Part shown: one piece after another, positions 34,670 through 46,137 of the stretch
Layout: each line of letters starts with the position of its first letter
Position numbering within the stretch: position 1 is the first letter of the stretch
Source of the DNA: Eptesicus fuscus
Lineage: Eukaryota > Chordata > Mammalia > Chiroptera > Vespertilionidae
Assembly: GCF_027574615.1 (NCBI RefSeq)
Contig: NC_072482.1
Location: 71,554,325-71,618,324, forward strand
Length of the DNA: 64,000 nt
Direction of reading: 5' to 3'
The notes under the pieces: model-generated
The model's database searches: none
What the model was told of the DNA's origin: nothing
What the model saw: the letters and a program-made list of their open reading frames with translations, nothing else
Translations under genes and position numbers: made by a program

Positions 34670-35379
34670 CTAGGGGCCCAGTGCATGAATCCGTGCACCT
34701 TGAAAGGAACTGTGAGTGGAGTGGCTGCCGTAGGCACAGGGGCGGGACTCGGCCCATCCTCCATGCCCCCGCCCAGCCCCTCCCACCACGGTCCCCAGTC
34801 CCCTGTCTGCCAGCAGCCCCGCTCCTGTTGCTGCTGCTCCCACGTGCTGTCAGTGCCAGCCCCGCTCACACCCACTGAGGGCGCAGAGCGATTGGGGCCA
34901 GCACCAGCAGTGGATGTGAGTGGGGCTGGCACCATCAGCGGGTGCGAGTGGTGGCTACTGCCTCGATCGCCCCTCAGGAGCAGGGGGAGGTGGAGAAACC
35001 CTCAGGGGCAATCAGGGCCAGCAGCCGCCGCTCGCACCTGCTGATGGCGCCAAGTGATGGGGACCGGCACTGGCACCGGACACCGACAGCGGGTGTGAGC
35101 AGTGGCTCTGGCACCGGCTGCTGGTGCAAGCGCCGGGCAGGACTGGGGTGTGTGGGAGCAAAGAATTTTCAGTAACCACCAGAGGCTCGCCCCAGTGACA
35201 GTGACTGGCACCCCACCTTGCAACCCCACTCACCTGCTCCATCATCCTGCCATGGCCAACATGCACCATGTTCCACACACACCCCGTGGTGGTCAGCACA
35301 CGTCATAGCGACCGGTTGTTCAGTTGTTCCGGTTGTTCCACTGTTCGGTCTATTTGCATATTAGCCTTTTTATATAGGA
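34670..35379 (-). mobile_element. Full-length HeliBat-type Helitron, 710 bp
   Basis: On the minus strand it starts TCCTATATAAAAAGGC at 35379, carries TAATATGCAAATAGACC, and ends GTGCACGGATTCATGCAC then TGGGCCCCTAG at 34670, followed by T. The base before the TC is G rather than the usual A. The 5' third matches that of the Helitron at 10726-11750: the ATGACGTGTGCTGACCACCA block, then CATGGTGCATGTTGGCC and a GGTGAGTGGG stretch. The rest is GC-rich and different, so the two elements share a 5' end but diverge inside. Open frames on both strands show no recognisable domain. Confidence 0.88.
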
Positions 35380-35467
35380 CTGAACAATGAAGAGTAATTC
35401 TGAGTCATTCAGGGCAAAGGTCTAAGACTTGTAGAGAAACACAGTAGCATTTTATATTTCGTTAAAA

Positions 35468-35695
35468 AGCTTTATGTAGCACTTACTATATGTTAGGCAT
35501 TTTCCCAAGCACTTTCAAAGCAGTAACTCCTTTAATACTCACAACAATTGTATGAAGAAACTATTATCAACCCCATTTTTCAGATGACAAAACCAAAGCA
35601 CTGAAGGGATAAGTAACTTCACAAGGTCAAATAGCTAAAATGTGGCAAAGCTGAGATTTAACCCAGACATTCTGGGTCAGAGTTAATACTTTCTT
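35468..35695 (-). mobile_element. MIR SINE
   Basis: Reverse-complement MIR in good order: AGCACTTACTATATGTTAGG, CCTTTAATACTCACAACAAT, CCCCATTTTTCAGATGAC, GATAAGTAACTTCACAAGG and GAGATTTAACCCAGACATTC. Confidence 0.85.
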
Positions 35696-35980
35696 GGCTA
35701 TATGCTACTGCTCTAAGGCTGGGAGGCTAGAGAGCTTAGCTATTCCCCATTCATCTCTTCCTCATTTATTCTCTGCCTCAGTATTCTACACATCCAATTT
35801 TGTAACAACTTGTTTATCGGTGTACTTGTATGCTGTGTGTCTTTCTCATTACACAGGGTTCTCATTGAGGGATGCTAAGCAGGAGAGTCATGCGGTCATT
35901 TCTGTACTCTAGAAAGAGCACTCTGATTGAAACAGAGGGAAAGAATCTTGTTTGGGTTATAATATCTATGGTGTATCTGA
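35696..35980. other. Unrecognised DNA before a Helitron
   Basis: GGATGCTAAGCAGGAGAGTC and AGAAAGAGCACTCTGATTG (35860-35930) recall the unnamed ancient repeat also seen near the right end of the window. No gene. Confidence 0.35.
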
Positions 35981-36749
35981 TCTATACTAATAAAAGGGTA
36001 ATATGCAAATTGGTCAGGATGTCCTCACAGTAACAACCAAACAGCAGGCTGCATGGGGCAACAAGGCCGGCAGGGGGGTTAGTGAGGGATGACCAAATGA
36101 CTGAACAGCAGGATGCATGGGGTGACCAGGTCGGCAGAGGGGGTTAGTGAGGGACGACCAAATGACCAAACAGCAGGCTGTGTGGGGCGACCAAGCTGGC
36201 AGAGAGGGGCAGTGAGGGGTAACAAGGCTGGCAGGGGGGTCAGTTGGCGGCAACCAGGCTGGCAGGGGGGGACAGTGAGGGGTGACCAGGACAGCAGGGG
36301 GGGCAGTTGTGAGCGACCTGGCTGGCAGGGGGGGGGGCAGTTGGGGGTGACCAGGCTGGTGGGGCAGGGCAGTTGGGGACAACCACTCCAGCAGGGGAGG
36401 CAGTGAGGGGTGACCAGGCCGGCAGGGGGGGGGCAGTTTGGGGTGACCAGGCCAGTGCAGGGGGGGCAGTTAGGGGTGACAAGGCTGGCAGGGGGAGGCA
36501 GTTGGGAGCGACCAGGCCAGCAGGGGGGCCAATAAGGGGCAATCAGGCTGTCAGGCAGAGACGGTTAGGGGTGATCAGGCTGGCAGAGGGGACAGTTAGG
36601 GCAATCAGGCAGGCAGGCAAGTGAGTAGTTAGGAGCCAGTGGTCCCGGATTGTGAGAGGGATGTCCAAGGGGTCCCAAATTGGAGAGGGTGCAGGCTGGG
36701 CTGAGGGGACCCCACCCTCCCGCATGAATTTCATGCAATGGGTCTCTAG
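35981..36749 (+). mobile_element. Full-length HeliBat-type Helitron with minisatellite body, 769 bp
   Basis: It starts TCTATACTAATAAAAGGG at 35981 after A, with TAATATGCAAATTGGTC. It ends GCATGAATTTCATGCAATG then GGTCTCTAGT, with CTAG at 36746-36749. The body from about 36045 to 36610 is a tandem array, first of about 64-bp composite units and then of the 32 to 35-bp GGCAGGGGGGGCAGTTGGGG type. The subterminal boxes (AATTGGAGAGGGTGCAGG) follow. Long open frames on both strands are products of the repeats. Confidence 0.9.
36045..36610 (+). repeat. Minisatellite array inside a Helitron
   Basis: At the left, about 64-bp units (GGTTAGTGAGGGAYGACC, AAATGACY, AACAGCAGG) occur twice. Then come roughly a dozen 32 to 36-bp units of GGCTGGCAGGGGGG plus CAGTTGGGGGTGACCA. 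Unit length is less regular than in the array at 14373-14900. Confidence 0.88.
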
Positions 36750-37373
36750 TATTAATAGAAAAGTTTCAGCACAGGCACATTCCAAAGTGAGAAGACAGAC
36801 CAAGAAGCAAACATGTTCAAAGTAAGTGGCTATGATCTGCTTTAGGTGATCTTAAAATGCCACAAGCACATCAAAGTATAAGAGTCTAGAGTTGGAGGTT
36901 AGAAGAGAATTTTTGGAGAGAAGTTTTATTTGAAGAAGCCTTGGCTCTGAGTCACAACTACCCCATCTCTGGTCCAGGATAGCAAGAGATAGTCCTAACC
37001 TCAGACCTAGTCAGAGAACTTTAAGGTAGTTCTAGGAAGAATATTCTGGAGAGAGTAGTGGGAGGAGCTGGCCCCTCAACTCACACTGAAGAAGAGCTAT
37101 TTCACTAGGACAACTCCACTAACTTAATGTTTGTCCTCTGCAGTTTAGATCTTATGTGACTCCCACCTGAAGACCAGGGGACATGAGATGGGCTGATGAG
37201 TTATTCTACACGGATGTGAAGGAAAGGGGCAGTGCTGAGATGGGGCAGCAGGCCTGGGGTCCTAGAACCAAGAATATGTGTGTGTGGGTCAAGGACCTGG
37301 GGGAGTCCATGCCTGAGAGGCCAGAAAAGAGCTGAGCCAGCAAAGGGCTGTCCTAGGTCCCTCTAGTGGAAGT
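36750..37373. other. Unrecognised DNA, no gene seen
   Basis: No recognised repeat or coding frame. Confidence 0.4.
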
Positions 37374-37381
37374 GTCTAGGG

Positions 37382-37629
37382 CAGTGGTCGGCAAACTGCA
37401 GCTCACGAGCCACATGCAGCTCTTTGGCCCCTTGAGTGTGGCTCTTCCACTCAAGAGGCCACTTCTTCAAAATAAACTCGCCCAGGCCGAAAACCAACTT
37501 CTGCGCATGGGCCACGAAGTTTCAATCGCACTGTATGTGCGCGCCCGCACGTGGTATTTGGTGGAAGAGCCACACTCAAGGGGCCAAAGAGCTGCATGTG
37601 GCTCACGAGCCGCAGTTTGCCGACCACTG
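37382..37629. mobile_element. Palindromic hAT-like element, 248 bp
   Basis: The ends are CAGTGGTCGGCAAACTGC and its complement, with inverted repeats about 68 bp long. The long arms include GAGCCACATGCAGCTCTTTG then GCCCCTTGAGTGTGGC. The interior (CAAAATAAACTCGCCCAGG, GTTTCAATCGCACTG) is, in reverse complement, the interior of the neighbouring element. So this copy appears to be a fold-back built from two inverted 5' ends, with the normal 3' end lost. It has perfect 8-bp duplications on both sides. No transposase frame. Confidence 0.88.
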
Positions 37630-37637
37630 GTCTAGGG

Positions 37638-37847
37638 CCGTGGTCAGCAAACTGCGGCACGCGAGCCACATGCAGCTCTATTGCCCCTTGAGTGTGGCTC
37701 TTCCACAAAATACCACAGCCTGGGCGAGTCTATTTTGAAGAAGTGGCGTTAGAAGTATAAGTTTAAAAAATTTGGCTCTCAAAAGAAATTTCAATCGTTG
37801 TACTGTTAATATTTGTCTCTGTTGACTAATGAGTCTGCCGACTACTG
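37638..37847 (+). mobile_element. hAT-like element with distinct 5' and 3' ends, 210 bp
   Basis: The 5' end CCGTGGTCAGCAAACTGC matches the arm of the neighbouring element. The body has ACCACAGCCTGGGCGAGTC, TTTTGAAGAAGTGGCG and TTTGGCTCTCAAAAG. The 3' end is GAGTCTGCCGACTACTG, the inverted partner of the 5' terminus. It is flanked by the same 8-bp duplication. It is non-autonomous. Confidence 0.88.
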
Positions 37848-37855
37848 GTCTAGGG

Positions 37856-38977
37856 GATTAATCACACCTTGGTGGAAGCTGAAGCTTCAACTGGATGCAC
37901 TGGGTTTAAGGGAAGAGCACATGATCAGACTAAGCAGGACAGCATCTGTGCAAATGAGACCCTCACTGATTTGAGTTTGGGGATGGGGAGGAGGTTCTTT
38001 GAAAGTGTCCATGGCAGAATGAGCCTGTTTCACCAACCTGCCAAGTCCAGAGAGAGGGCGATCCCTGAGCACTGGGAGACTGTCAGGCGAGTGAGGACTT
38101 TCCTGCTGGCTTTTCCTATCCATGTCCCCTCATCCCCAACTTGGCAGGGATTCAGAACCCCAAAGTTAGCCAAATGAGGGGAGAGAAGTAGAAATCATGT
38201 GAGAAAAGACTGAAGAAGCCAACCTTACTCTCCTTCCCTAATAGCAGGGAAGGACTTATATATAGGCATCTTCATGGTTCCAATATAACAGTGTCTGGTG
38301 ACTTAAATGTGTCTCTTTATGACCACAAGATTTCCTGGAGACTGCCAATTACTGCAAAGGGAAGAGCTTCCCAGTGAATTAATTGACAGGGGTGGTGATA
38401 GACCAATATAAAGGGATTTGGCGATTACATTACAATCAAATTGGCCTTTAGCAGAAAGGACAGTCCACCTAAGGTAGTATGCTGCCCTAATCCAGGCAAG
38501 ACACAGGGCCTTGGCTTAGAGGAGTGTCAGGAAGTCCAGTCACCCCCAAACTGTCTCACAAATCATGTTTAAGTGCACAGTTTTCCTGGGCAAATTACCC
38601 CATGTACCCTGAAGCCTTGCAGCCTCGATGTTGTCTCCCATTCCCAGCCTCAGGGCCTGAAAAATCAGGTTTCTCAGGATTATTCCTGAAGGATCAGGAC
38701 ACTCACACTGCCCTTTGTCCCAATAGCAAGAAACAGGAGTTAAGCCTTCCACCCCTGGACTCTCAATCTCTCGCATGCCGACACTTTCTGCCCTGTCTCC
38801 TGCCACATTTCCTATTTGCTTCTGCAATAAAACTACTAGTACTCAAAGTTCCTTCAACAGAGGACAGTTTCAGTTCCTCCGCACTTCATGTTCCTTCACC
38901 CCTGGGCATTTACATTACAGCCCCCACATCTAGAAACCTCCCTGGTTCATTCCTGCCCTTTATCTGGAAGCCGGATG
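37856..38977. other. Unrecognised DNA containing a 152-codon open frame
   Basis: The plus-strand frame 38524-38982 is the longest in the window outside recognised repeats. It has no domain, signal peptide or transmembrane pattern that I recognise, and it runs into the MIR to its right. I do not call it a gene. Confidence 0.4.
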
Positions 38978-39225
38978 TGTGATTAACAGCATGACTCTGG
39001 AATTCAACATGTTGCTCAGAATCTGACTTTCTCAATCAAGTAACTTTTTGACCTTGGAGGACATATTTAGTCATGCGAACTTCAATTTCCTCATCTGTAA
39101 AATCAGGATAATAACACTATTTACCTCATAAAGTTGTAGGGAGGATTAAATGACATCATGAACCAAAAATATGGAGCCTAAGACCTGGCACATATTAAGT
39201 ACTAGTAAACATTTGTTTTAAAAAT
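38978..39225 (+). mobile_element. MIR SINE
   Basis: A good plus-strand match in order: GATTAACAGCATGACTCTGG, AACTTTTTGACCTTGG, TTCAATTTCCTCATCTGTAA, AATCAGGATAATAACAC, TAGGGAGGATTAAATGA and CCTGGCACATATTAAGTAC. Confidence 0.88.
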
Positions 39226-39769
39226 TGAATAAGTGGGCAAGTGGGCTCTGACACATCAGTGTCCTCATATTGAAAAGCTGCTCCCTCTACTCTCTCCCCG
39301 GCAGACTCCTACTGACCCTGCAAAACCTGGACCAAGAGGCCAGGCTCATTACAGAGGATGAGTAACTTCACTGTACTAATGTTTCAATCACCAGATATAC
39401 TGTTAGGTGAGAAGAGCAAAGTGCTTAAAAGTGCATGTGGCACCTTTAGTGAAAAAATGTTATGTCATCTTTTGTGTAGAAAGAAAGGGAAATAACACAT
39501 AACAAATGTGTACTTCTGCTAAGTGGAAACACTGAGAGAATAAGCCAAAACTACCAGCAGTGATATTTGAACTCACCCTCCACAGAAAATAAAGCCCTCT
39601 TTGACCTTTAGTGGTGCATATAATTGATGTAGATATCTATGCATTGAGATCAATTATTATTTAAGATTCTAATTCTATATGACCCAAACCACTATTTGAA
39701 TCACTTTAACTCATTCTAGCAAACCTATGTTCCAGGCAAGAGAAGAGAAGAAAGATAAGGAAAGAAAGT
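39226..39769. other. Unrecognised DNA, no gene seen
   Basis: No recognised repeat or coding frame. Confidence 0.4.
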
Positions 39770-39950
39770 GTGCCTTGTCCATGCACTTTATATACATTAA
39801 CTCAAGTGATCTCCACAGGCCTGTGAGGTTACTACTAAGCAAAGCAGGAAACTGGGGATCAAAAGCCAGACAGTTAGTAGAAGTGGAGGTGGAATTCCAA
39901 CTCACCTCTCAGTCCTAAGCCTTGCACCCTTTCAGTTTTACAGTGTGGCC
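39770..39950 (-). mobile_element. MIR SINE
   Basis: Reverse-complement MIR: TTTATATACATTAACTCAAG, GCAGGAAACTGGGGATCA, CAGACAGTTAGTAGAAGTGG, GGTGGAATTCCAACTCA. Confidence 0.65.
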
Positions 39951-42900
39951 TCTGCATATTCGCCCAGTGTGGTAACTGACATGGAACTGCTAAGTGTGAC
40001 TTATTCGTACTTCATCATTGAACTTGCTAATAAAGACACCCATCAGTGGTAGCTGAGTACAGACTCTCACTACACACCATCTGAGGCTCTTTCCACTGGG
40101 CATGAAGTATTTTATGGTACTTCTTGCATGTAGCTCTTTGGCCAGTTGTAAGTTTATAACTGACTTTATTTTCACATATTTCTACATATAATAACCTAAA
40201 ATTCCATTGAATTTTGAGCTTAGGACTGAAGGTTATAAAAATGCAATGAATTTCATTGAACATGGCATGAATTGCTTCAATAAGACAATCTGATTTCTAA
40301 TTATCACTGTTTTCAATATTTACAAGTCATGAAAACAAGCTGATGAGCTTAGTATAGTTTTATAGAAAGTATTTAGAAAAGTACTTTAATGTCACCAGCT
40401 TATTTTTATTTCTTGAAGTCTACCTAAAAAAATTTAAAACTTGGACAATATTAGTATACATCTAATTTTTTTTTTTTTTTTGCCAGAGGAAGGGGAGACA
40501 TTTATTCTCATTTTCCACAGTTTTCCCTGTTAGACATATTTTGTGAGCAAATATACAAAAATTGTATGTTCTAAAAATTCAGTTTTCTGAGTTTAAGATC
40601 CTTAACATGATTTACCAGCACTTGGCCAATTTAAGGACTCAGTTCCAAAGTAATGGTAATGTTTGTTCATTCCTTTCCAATGTTAAGATCCTACATAAAG
40701 AAGATATAAATAGAACCAATCAGTAGTTCTGCCTTCTCTGTGACATTTGTTAAGGTTACACTGTCTGTGCCATGACTGGGTCTCCATTCATCTCCTTCCT
40801 CTGAATACTACTTTTAAAGTCATTTTTGTATTAATTAGCATTTTTCACAAACCTCCGCTCATTCTCAACTTAGCCTTGTTCACAGTTTTGAGCTACTTGT
40901 ATTGTTGTTGTTGTTGGTCAGTGATACTGTGTCCCTCCTCCCATATTATTTACACACCCTTTTGAACTCTGGCATCAAGGATGGGTGAAGTCACACAAGT
41001 GAAAATATTTCTGTAAGCCAGTGTTATTACAGTCTTAAATTTAAATGACACGGTCTGATTGGTAGAAGAATTTAGGGTTTGAAAATATTACCAACACATC
41101 ATAATATTAGCACATCTTTCACTGCTTTCCTTCCTCCTGTTTTTCATTCCCTGTAAATCATGAATGATGACATTGAAAATTAATCTTCCAAACACAGCCT
41201 ATCAACACAAACATTACAGTGGGAAGAGGGTATCTCTGTTTCTTTAACCTACACATTCACTCATCAAATGCACTCAGACTGGGCATTTTTGTAATTGCCA
41301 ATTGGAAAGCTGGTATTATTTTTTTCATGGATGGACTAATTTGTTTTGGAAATCAGACTTGGGGAGAGTCAAACTATAGAGCAGAAGCAAATCATTTGCA
41401 GGGCTGGAGAGATCATTTGCTCCCCTGAGATAATTTTCATTCATCTGTCCTGCATTGTCCTGTGTTATATGGGACTCATTAATCTTTCCTCTCTTGTGCA
41501 GGATCTATGTGGAAATTTCAAAATAAAAGAGGATCAGTAGAAATTCAGTAGTTTTACACCCCAAAACCCATTGCTTTTGCTCATTTAGTCTTTCTTAGGT
41601 CACTCTGCTTTTTGAAAACTAAAAATAAAAAATAAAAATTTCAAGAGGGCACATTTCCTAGATCAGATCTAAATGAAAAATTCTTTTTTATTGTTAAGAG
41701 AGGGTTCTCTTTGCTCTACTTTATCCAAGCAACTACAAGTTCTTTCTCAGCTGAAACACCATCAGCTCTGCTTTAACTTGTCTTACAACCAAGCAAGTAT
41801 TTGCAAAAGGATTAAGAGCATTCAAGACATTACCACAGTCCTCCTGACATGGGCATTGACTTTGACACCCAGTTTCCTGGACTGTGCTATTACAAGTAAT
41901 ACCTTTTCCTAAACTCTTTTCCACATCTATGTACAGATGGAGAGTGAAAAAAGGTCTTATGTCATTTCCATCCCCTCTTCTGTATGAAGCCTCTCCTTCT
42001 ATCCTTTAATCTCACATTTAAACAGAAGACTCCCAAGGAGTAAAAAGCTCGTTAGCAAAGGAAATATCTATTTCTATGTCAAAATCTATTTATTTCATGA
42101 GAGAAGAAATTGATAGCAATTAATGTCTAACAGAGTAAACTGTTTTGGGACTGTGCTACATTAAGGCCACTGTGGGAATGAATCATAAAATGAACTCTTC
42201 CTTTTTATATGTATATATATCTTTACAATGTGTTGTCTTTTCCTGACTAAGCAGCTTGCTAAACATCAACAATGTGAAGGAATGAAAAGGAAATCTAATG
42301 AAGAGCAGCAAGTACCTTGTAGCAAGTTTGTATTACCAATGCCCATCAGTGGGCAGTGCCTGGCTAGCGCTACGTTTATGAAATTAAATTCTTTTTTAGA
42401 TTGATCTTGTTTCTGCAAACAATAAGTGAGGGGGTTATTGACAAGGCCTTCTAAAACTAAGATATCAAGAAAATGAGATTACTTAAACTCAAAAATAAGC
42501 AAAAGAGGTTAAAAGAGAGAAATGTGAATTCCCCGATAATTCACCGCCTTGCAAATATGGTTCTAGCTCTCTCATAAATTATATAATTTTGAAGAATTCA
42601 CATAACTTATTTGAGACTTATTTTTCCCATCTAGAAAATTAATAGGTTCACCTATAAGTTATTTCCTAATTCAAACACAGTATGCATCCTAAACAACTCC
42701 CATAAATGCCTTGACAAGCACTAACTTTTATGGAAAATCTATCCCATTGAGGGGAATAGATGTAGGAAGCTAGGGATGTCAGGATGTCATGCATTTCAGA
42801 TTACTGTACTTCCCACCTCATGGGCTCAATAATCTTTTCTATTGTTCCAATTACATGCCTTCCCTGCCTTTGTTTGCATTTGATTATTTTTGTAAGTCAA

Positions 42901-43194
42901 CTGAAAAGCTGAAAATGGTAAAGGGACACATCCAAAGTCACACAAAGTATCCAGAGGTGAAGTCTAGGTTTGTGTTTTCTTTCCCAGCTTTCTCAATTGT
43001 GTTAGATCTGGTCTTATTTCATGGTGTCATATTTATCACCATCACAAGACTTTTTCGGTTCCTGCTGGGTACACAGCAAGTTACCAGACCCCATGGGAAT
43101 TTATGTGGCTCACAAAAGGCATGACTCCTACACATGCACTTTCAATCTAAAATAGTCCCATCTGCTTGACCTTTTGAGTGCAGTATATAAACAT
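39951..43194. other. Unrecognised DNA, no gene seen
   Basis: About 3.2 kb. It holds a poly(T) run (40467-40482) and a possible MIR scrap at 42915-42980 (AAGGGACACATCCAAAGTC). No coding evidence. The stretch 41340-41500 is compositionally complex and might repay a conservation check. Confidence 0.4.
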
Positions 43195-43345
43195 CTCTGT
43201 CCTTCAGTAAGCAAATATTACTATCATATTCAATTTGAATGGTATTTACAGTTGAAGAAACAGAGATTCAAAAGGAGTTAATTAATTAGTCCAAGACCAT
43301 ATGGCTAGATTTTAGTAGAACAGGAACTAGAATGCAGAGTCTTTT
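43195..43345 (-). mobile_element. MIR SINE fragment
   Basis: GGTATTTACAGTTGAAGAAA, CAGAGATTCAAAAGGAG, GTCCAAGACCATATGGCTAG and AACAGGAACTAGAATGCAG follow reverse-complement MIR. Confidence 0.7.
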
Positions 43346-44854
43346 TTATTCTCATTCAATTTATTTTAATCTAAAGCATTTGCTTGTAAGCTGCAAAATG
43401 CTACAGATAAAAAAAAATCAAAATCCTGAATAACTCACAGTCCTTTCTCTTATATATTCAAACTTTATAAGTCTCTGAGATCATAGCAGAGCCATTTTAG
43501 ATCTGGTGCAATATCACATGAAACAATGGACTTCAATCAATAACTGAGCATCTTCTGTGGCTGGGCAAAGAGCTGGAATCCCTGAGAGCTACAAGAAAGG
43601 TAAGCCAGGAGCCCTGCCCTCCATTTGGAAAGGCAAGGCAAATGAACTCTTTAAAAAGATGCCTTGTAGTGTAAGGCAATAAATGAATAGAAAAGGCAAT
43701 CTTCCAAGTTCACGTATTCACATGTTTTGTATCTCCTGTATTTCAGGTCTGGGTGTACTAAAGTGTGCTGAATATCTATTAACAGTATTAAAGAATCCCT
43801 AGGAAACTAAAGACATAACCAAATACACCAAATACATTCTTGACAAAGAAGCATTATATATGGGTACCACGGGTCTGTGTATGCACCTGTGTGTATTTGT
43901 TCCCTTCCCACTCACGCTACTGGTACATATGTATCTTATTTATCCTGTGATGGGCACTAACATAAATGCAGAATAGCCAGAGATCATAAAACATAATGAT
44001 TGGATACTTAGCCCACACTCTGCCCTTCCTTCATACAGATATATTTCCCTCATATCACTCACAGGGTGTTAAGCCACTGATTGCAAATTTCCATTGAAAG
44101 GACGTTATTCTTACTTGAGCTACCTCATTCTACTTGAGAGACTAACTCTAATTATTAAACCATTTTCATTATGTAGCAGGATTCTAAACTTGAGAACTTA
44201 AGCTATGGTAACACTAGGATTCAGATGTCTAACCAAATGAAAGAGTGATTCAAGAAACATAAATTTTACCCAAAGGGGAAAACTGATGTCAGATGATGAG
44301 GCCATTTTGAATAGACCACATTATTGGTCTTCCATTGGTATGGCCCCCATGTGGGCTCAGAAGACTCAATAGATTGAGTCTTTTGAAGCAGCAAGTGCAC
44401 AAAAGAAAAGAAAAAATAAAACAAATATCTGTATAAGACATTAGGATCATAGGGTAACATGGACTGTTATCCTGTGATCCATTAATAGCTTGCATTGAGG
44501 GTAAGACAGCCCATCAGGGTTGGGATTTTTTTCTTGAGAGAAACAGGACCCAACTATAGCTGGAATGGAAAAGAAGGATATATGATCATTAAGCTGTTCC
44601 AGGTTTCTGCCCAACCAGTGGCCTCAACAGTAGATATTGCCTTAGTGAATCAGACCTAAAGAGGAGATAATATGGTGGACAATAAATGATTAAACCCACC
44701 TCTTCCACACATGAAAGCCTGTCCAGAAGATTCTCAGAGCTATTTGAGAACTTGATACCAGAAGTTCTGAAGAACAGGAGGGAAGTGAAGTAGGAAAATA
44801 TTCAATAATGCCACTGTGGTCCTATTTTTCAATGAGGCTGAATGATAACAATAT
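43346..44854. other. Unrecognised DNA, no gene seen
   Basis: No coding evidence. A small perfect hairpin, AAGACTCAAT / ATTGAGTCTT with a 2-nt loop, sits at 44361-44382. Confidence 0.4.
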
Positions 44855-45040
44855 CCACAAAAATATGAGCATTTATAATAACTATACTAAGTCTTTTTAT
44901 GTGTTCTCACCCTTAATGCTGATCACACAAAAATGTGAAGTGAATAGTATTATTAGTTTACAGTTGAGAAAAATAAGTCTCAGAGTGCCTAAGCAGCATG
45001 GCCCAAATCCATGGCTAATAAGATATGAAACCAGGATTTA
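44855..45040 (-). mobile_element. MIR SINE fragment
   Basis: TATGTGTTCTCACCCTTAATG, GTATTATTAGTTTACAGTTG, AAATAAGTCTCAGAGTGCC and ATATGAAACCAGGATTTAAA fit reverse-complement MIR. Confidence 0.6.
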
Positions 45041-46093
45041 AAAATATATTTGATTCTTCACTACATCATACTGTGTCCTGAAATAACATGGTAAAACATA
45101 GGTTATATAAATATTATTGAAAAAAATTTCCACCTTAACTTTCCATCCAGTGATCTGATTTCTGTCTTTTGAAAAAAATACTGTCATGGTGGGCTACTTC
45201 TCCTACCATATGGCAGCTCCTCAGAGACTGGAGAAAATACCTATCAAAGACTCCACTGAATCTTCTTCATCTTGACATCAGGTAGCCCACTGTCCAATCT
45301 CCTCATCAACCTGGCATTCCTCCACTGGGAAGTCTAGTTTGCCAATGTCCCAGCACTCCAGATGTTCTGATTGCCAATAAAAATGATTCCCACTATACTA
45401 TGGTGCTCTTCTGAGTTCTCAGGACTCCTACATGCTCAAAAGCTCCCCATTTTCCAAAAGTTTGGTAAAAGACACAATTTCATCATCAGCAACTGAAGTG
45501 GTGGACAAAGCACCCCATAGTTTAGCGGGCCATGTGAATTAATTCCCTGGAGCCCAGCTTGCTGCCATCCTAATGTAACTTCTATGATAAAATATTAAAC
45601 TGTATGAATAATTGATGATTACTTTATAGTAATTCAGGGTCTTGCTTCTTTGAATAAAATTCATTATTTGCAATTTTCCACTAGAAATAATTTCTCTTTA
45701 TTGATCTCTCCCTAATTGCTCGAACCATATGACACATTTTCCTAGGCAGCACTGAAATAATTTTTATGTTCCTCTTAGTTTATAGTTAGAATCTAAATTG
45801 CTGATACATTGTGTTATATCATTTTTGCATGATTAAAAATGTCAACATCTATATTACTTGAGGATATTTATAGTAAATATAGTCAACCGAAGCCATGTCC
45901 TATCCATCCTAATAACAAGCCCATGTTATAGATTCCACATAGCTCAACTCCACTACCATTGACTAGGGCTCCAAGAGGTAGTGGTCTGTATACAGACTAA
46001 AGAGCATGTGTAAGTGATACTTATTTTCCTACAAATAAGAAATATATCATTTTAAAAATTGACACCATTTATATTGAAGAGCAATATAAAGAC
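45041..46093. other. Unrecognised DNA, no gene seen
   Basis: No recognised repeat or coding frame. Confidence 0.4.
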
Positions 46094-46137
46094 TGGAAAG
46101 TATAATCTTTTTAATTTAAATTCTTTATTGTTAAAAA

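Larger units (their letters stand above)
37374..37855. repeat. Three copies of an 8-bp target duplication framing two hAT-like elements
   Basis: GTCTAGGG occurs exactly at 37374-37381, 37630-37637 and 37848-37855, at the outer ends of and between the two elements. An 8-bp duplication is standard for hAT transposition. Confidence 0.92.

Noticed and set aside
34627..35308. GC-rich open frames on both strands and a possible CpG-island promoter
   Set aside because: The region lies within Helitron ends at 34670 and 35379. The GC content belongs to the transposon.
36014..36624. Several long frames on both strands
   Set aside because: They translate the Helitron minisatellite, and the presence on both strands in overlapping frames shows lack of coding meaning.
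37366..37738. Open frames of 85 to 100 codons on both strands
   Set aside because: They are read through the inverted repeats of the hAT-like elements, which explains near-identical peptides on opposite strands.
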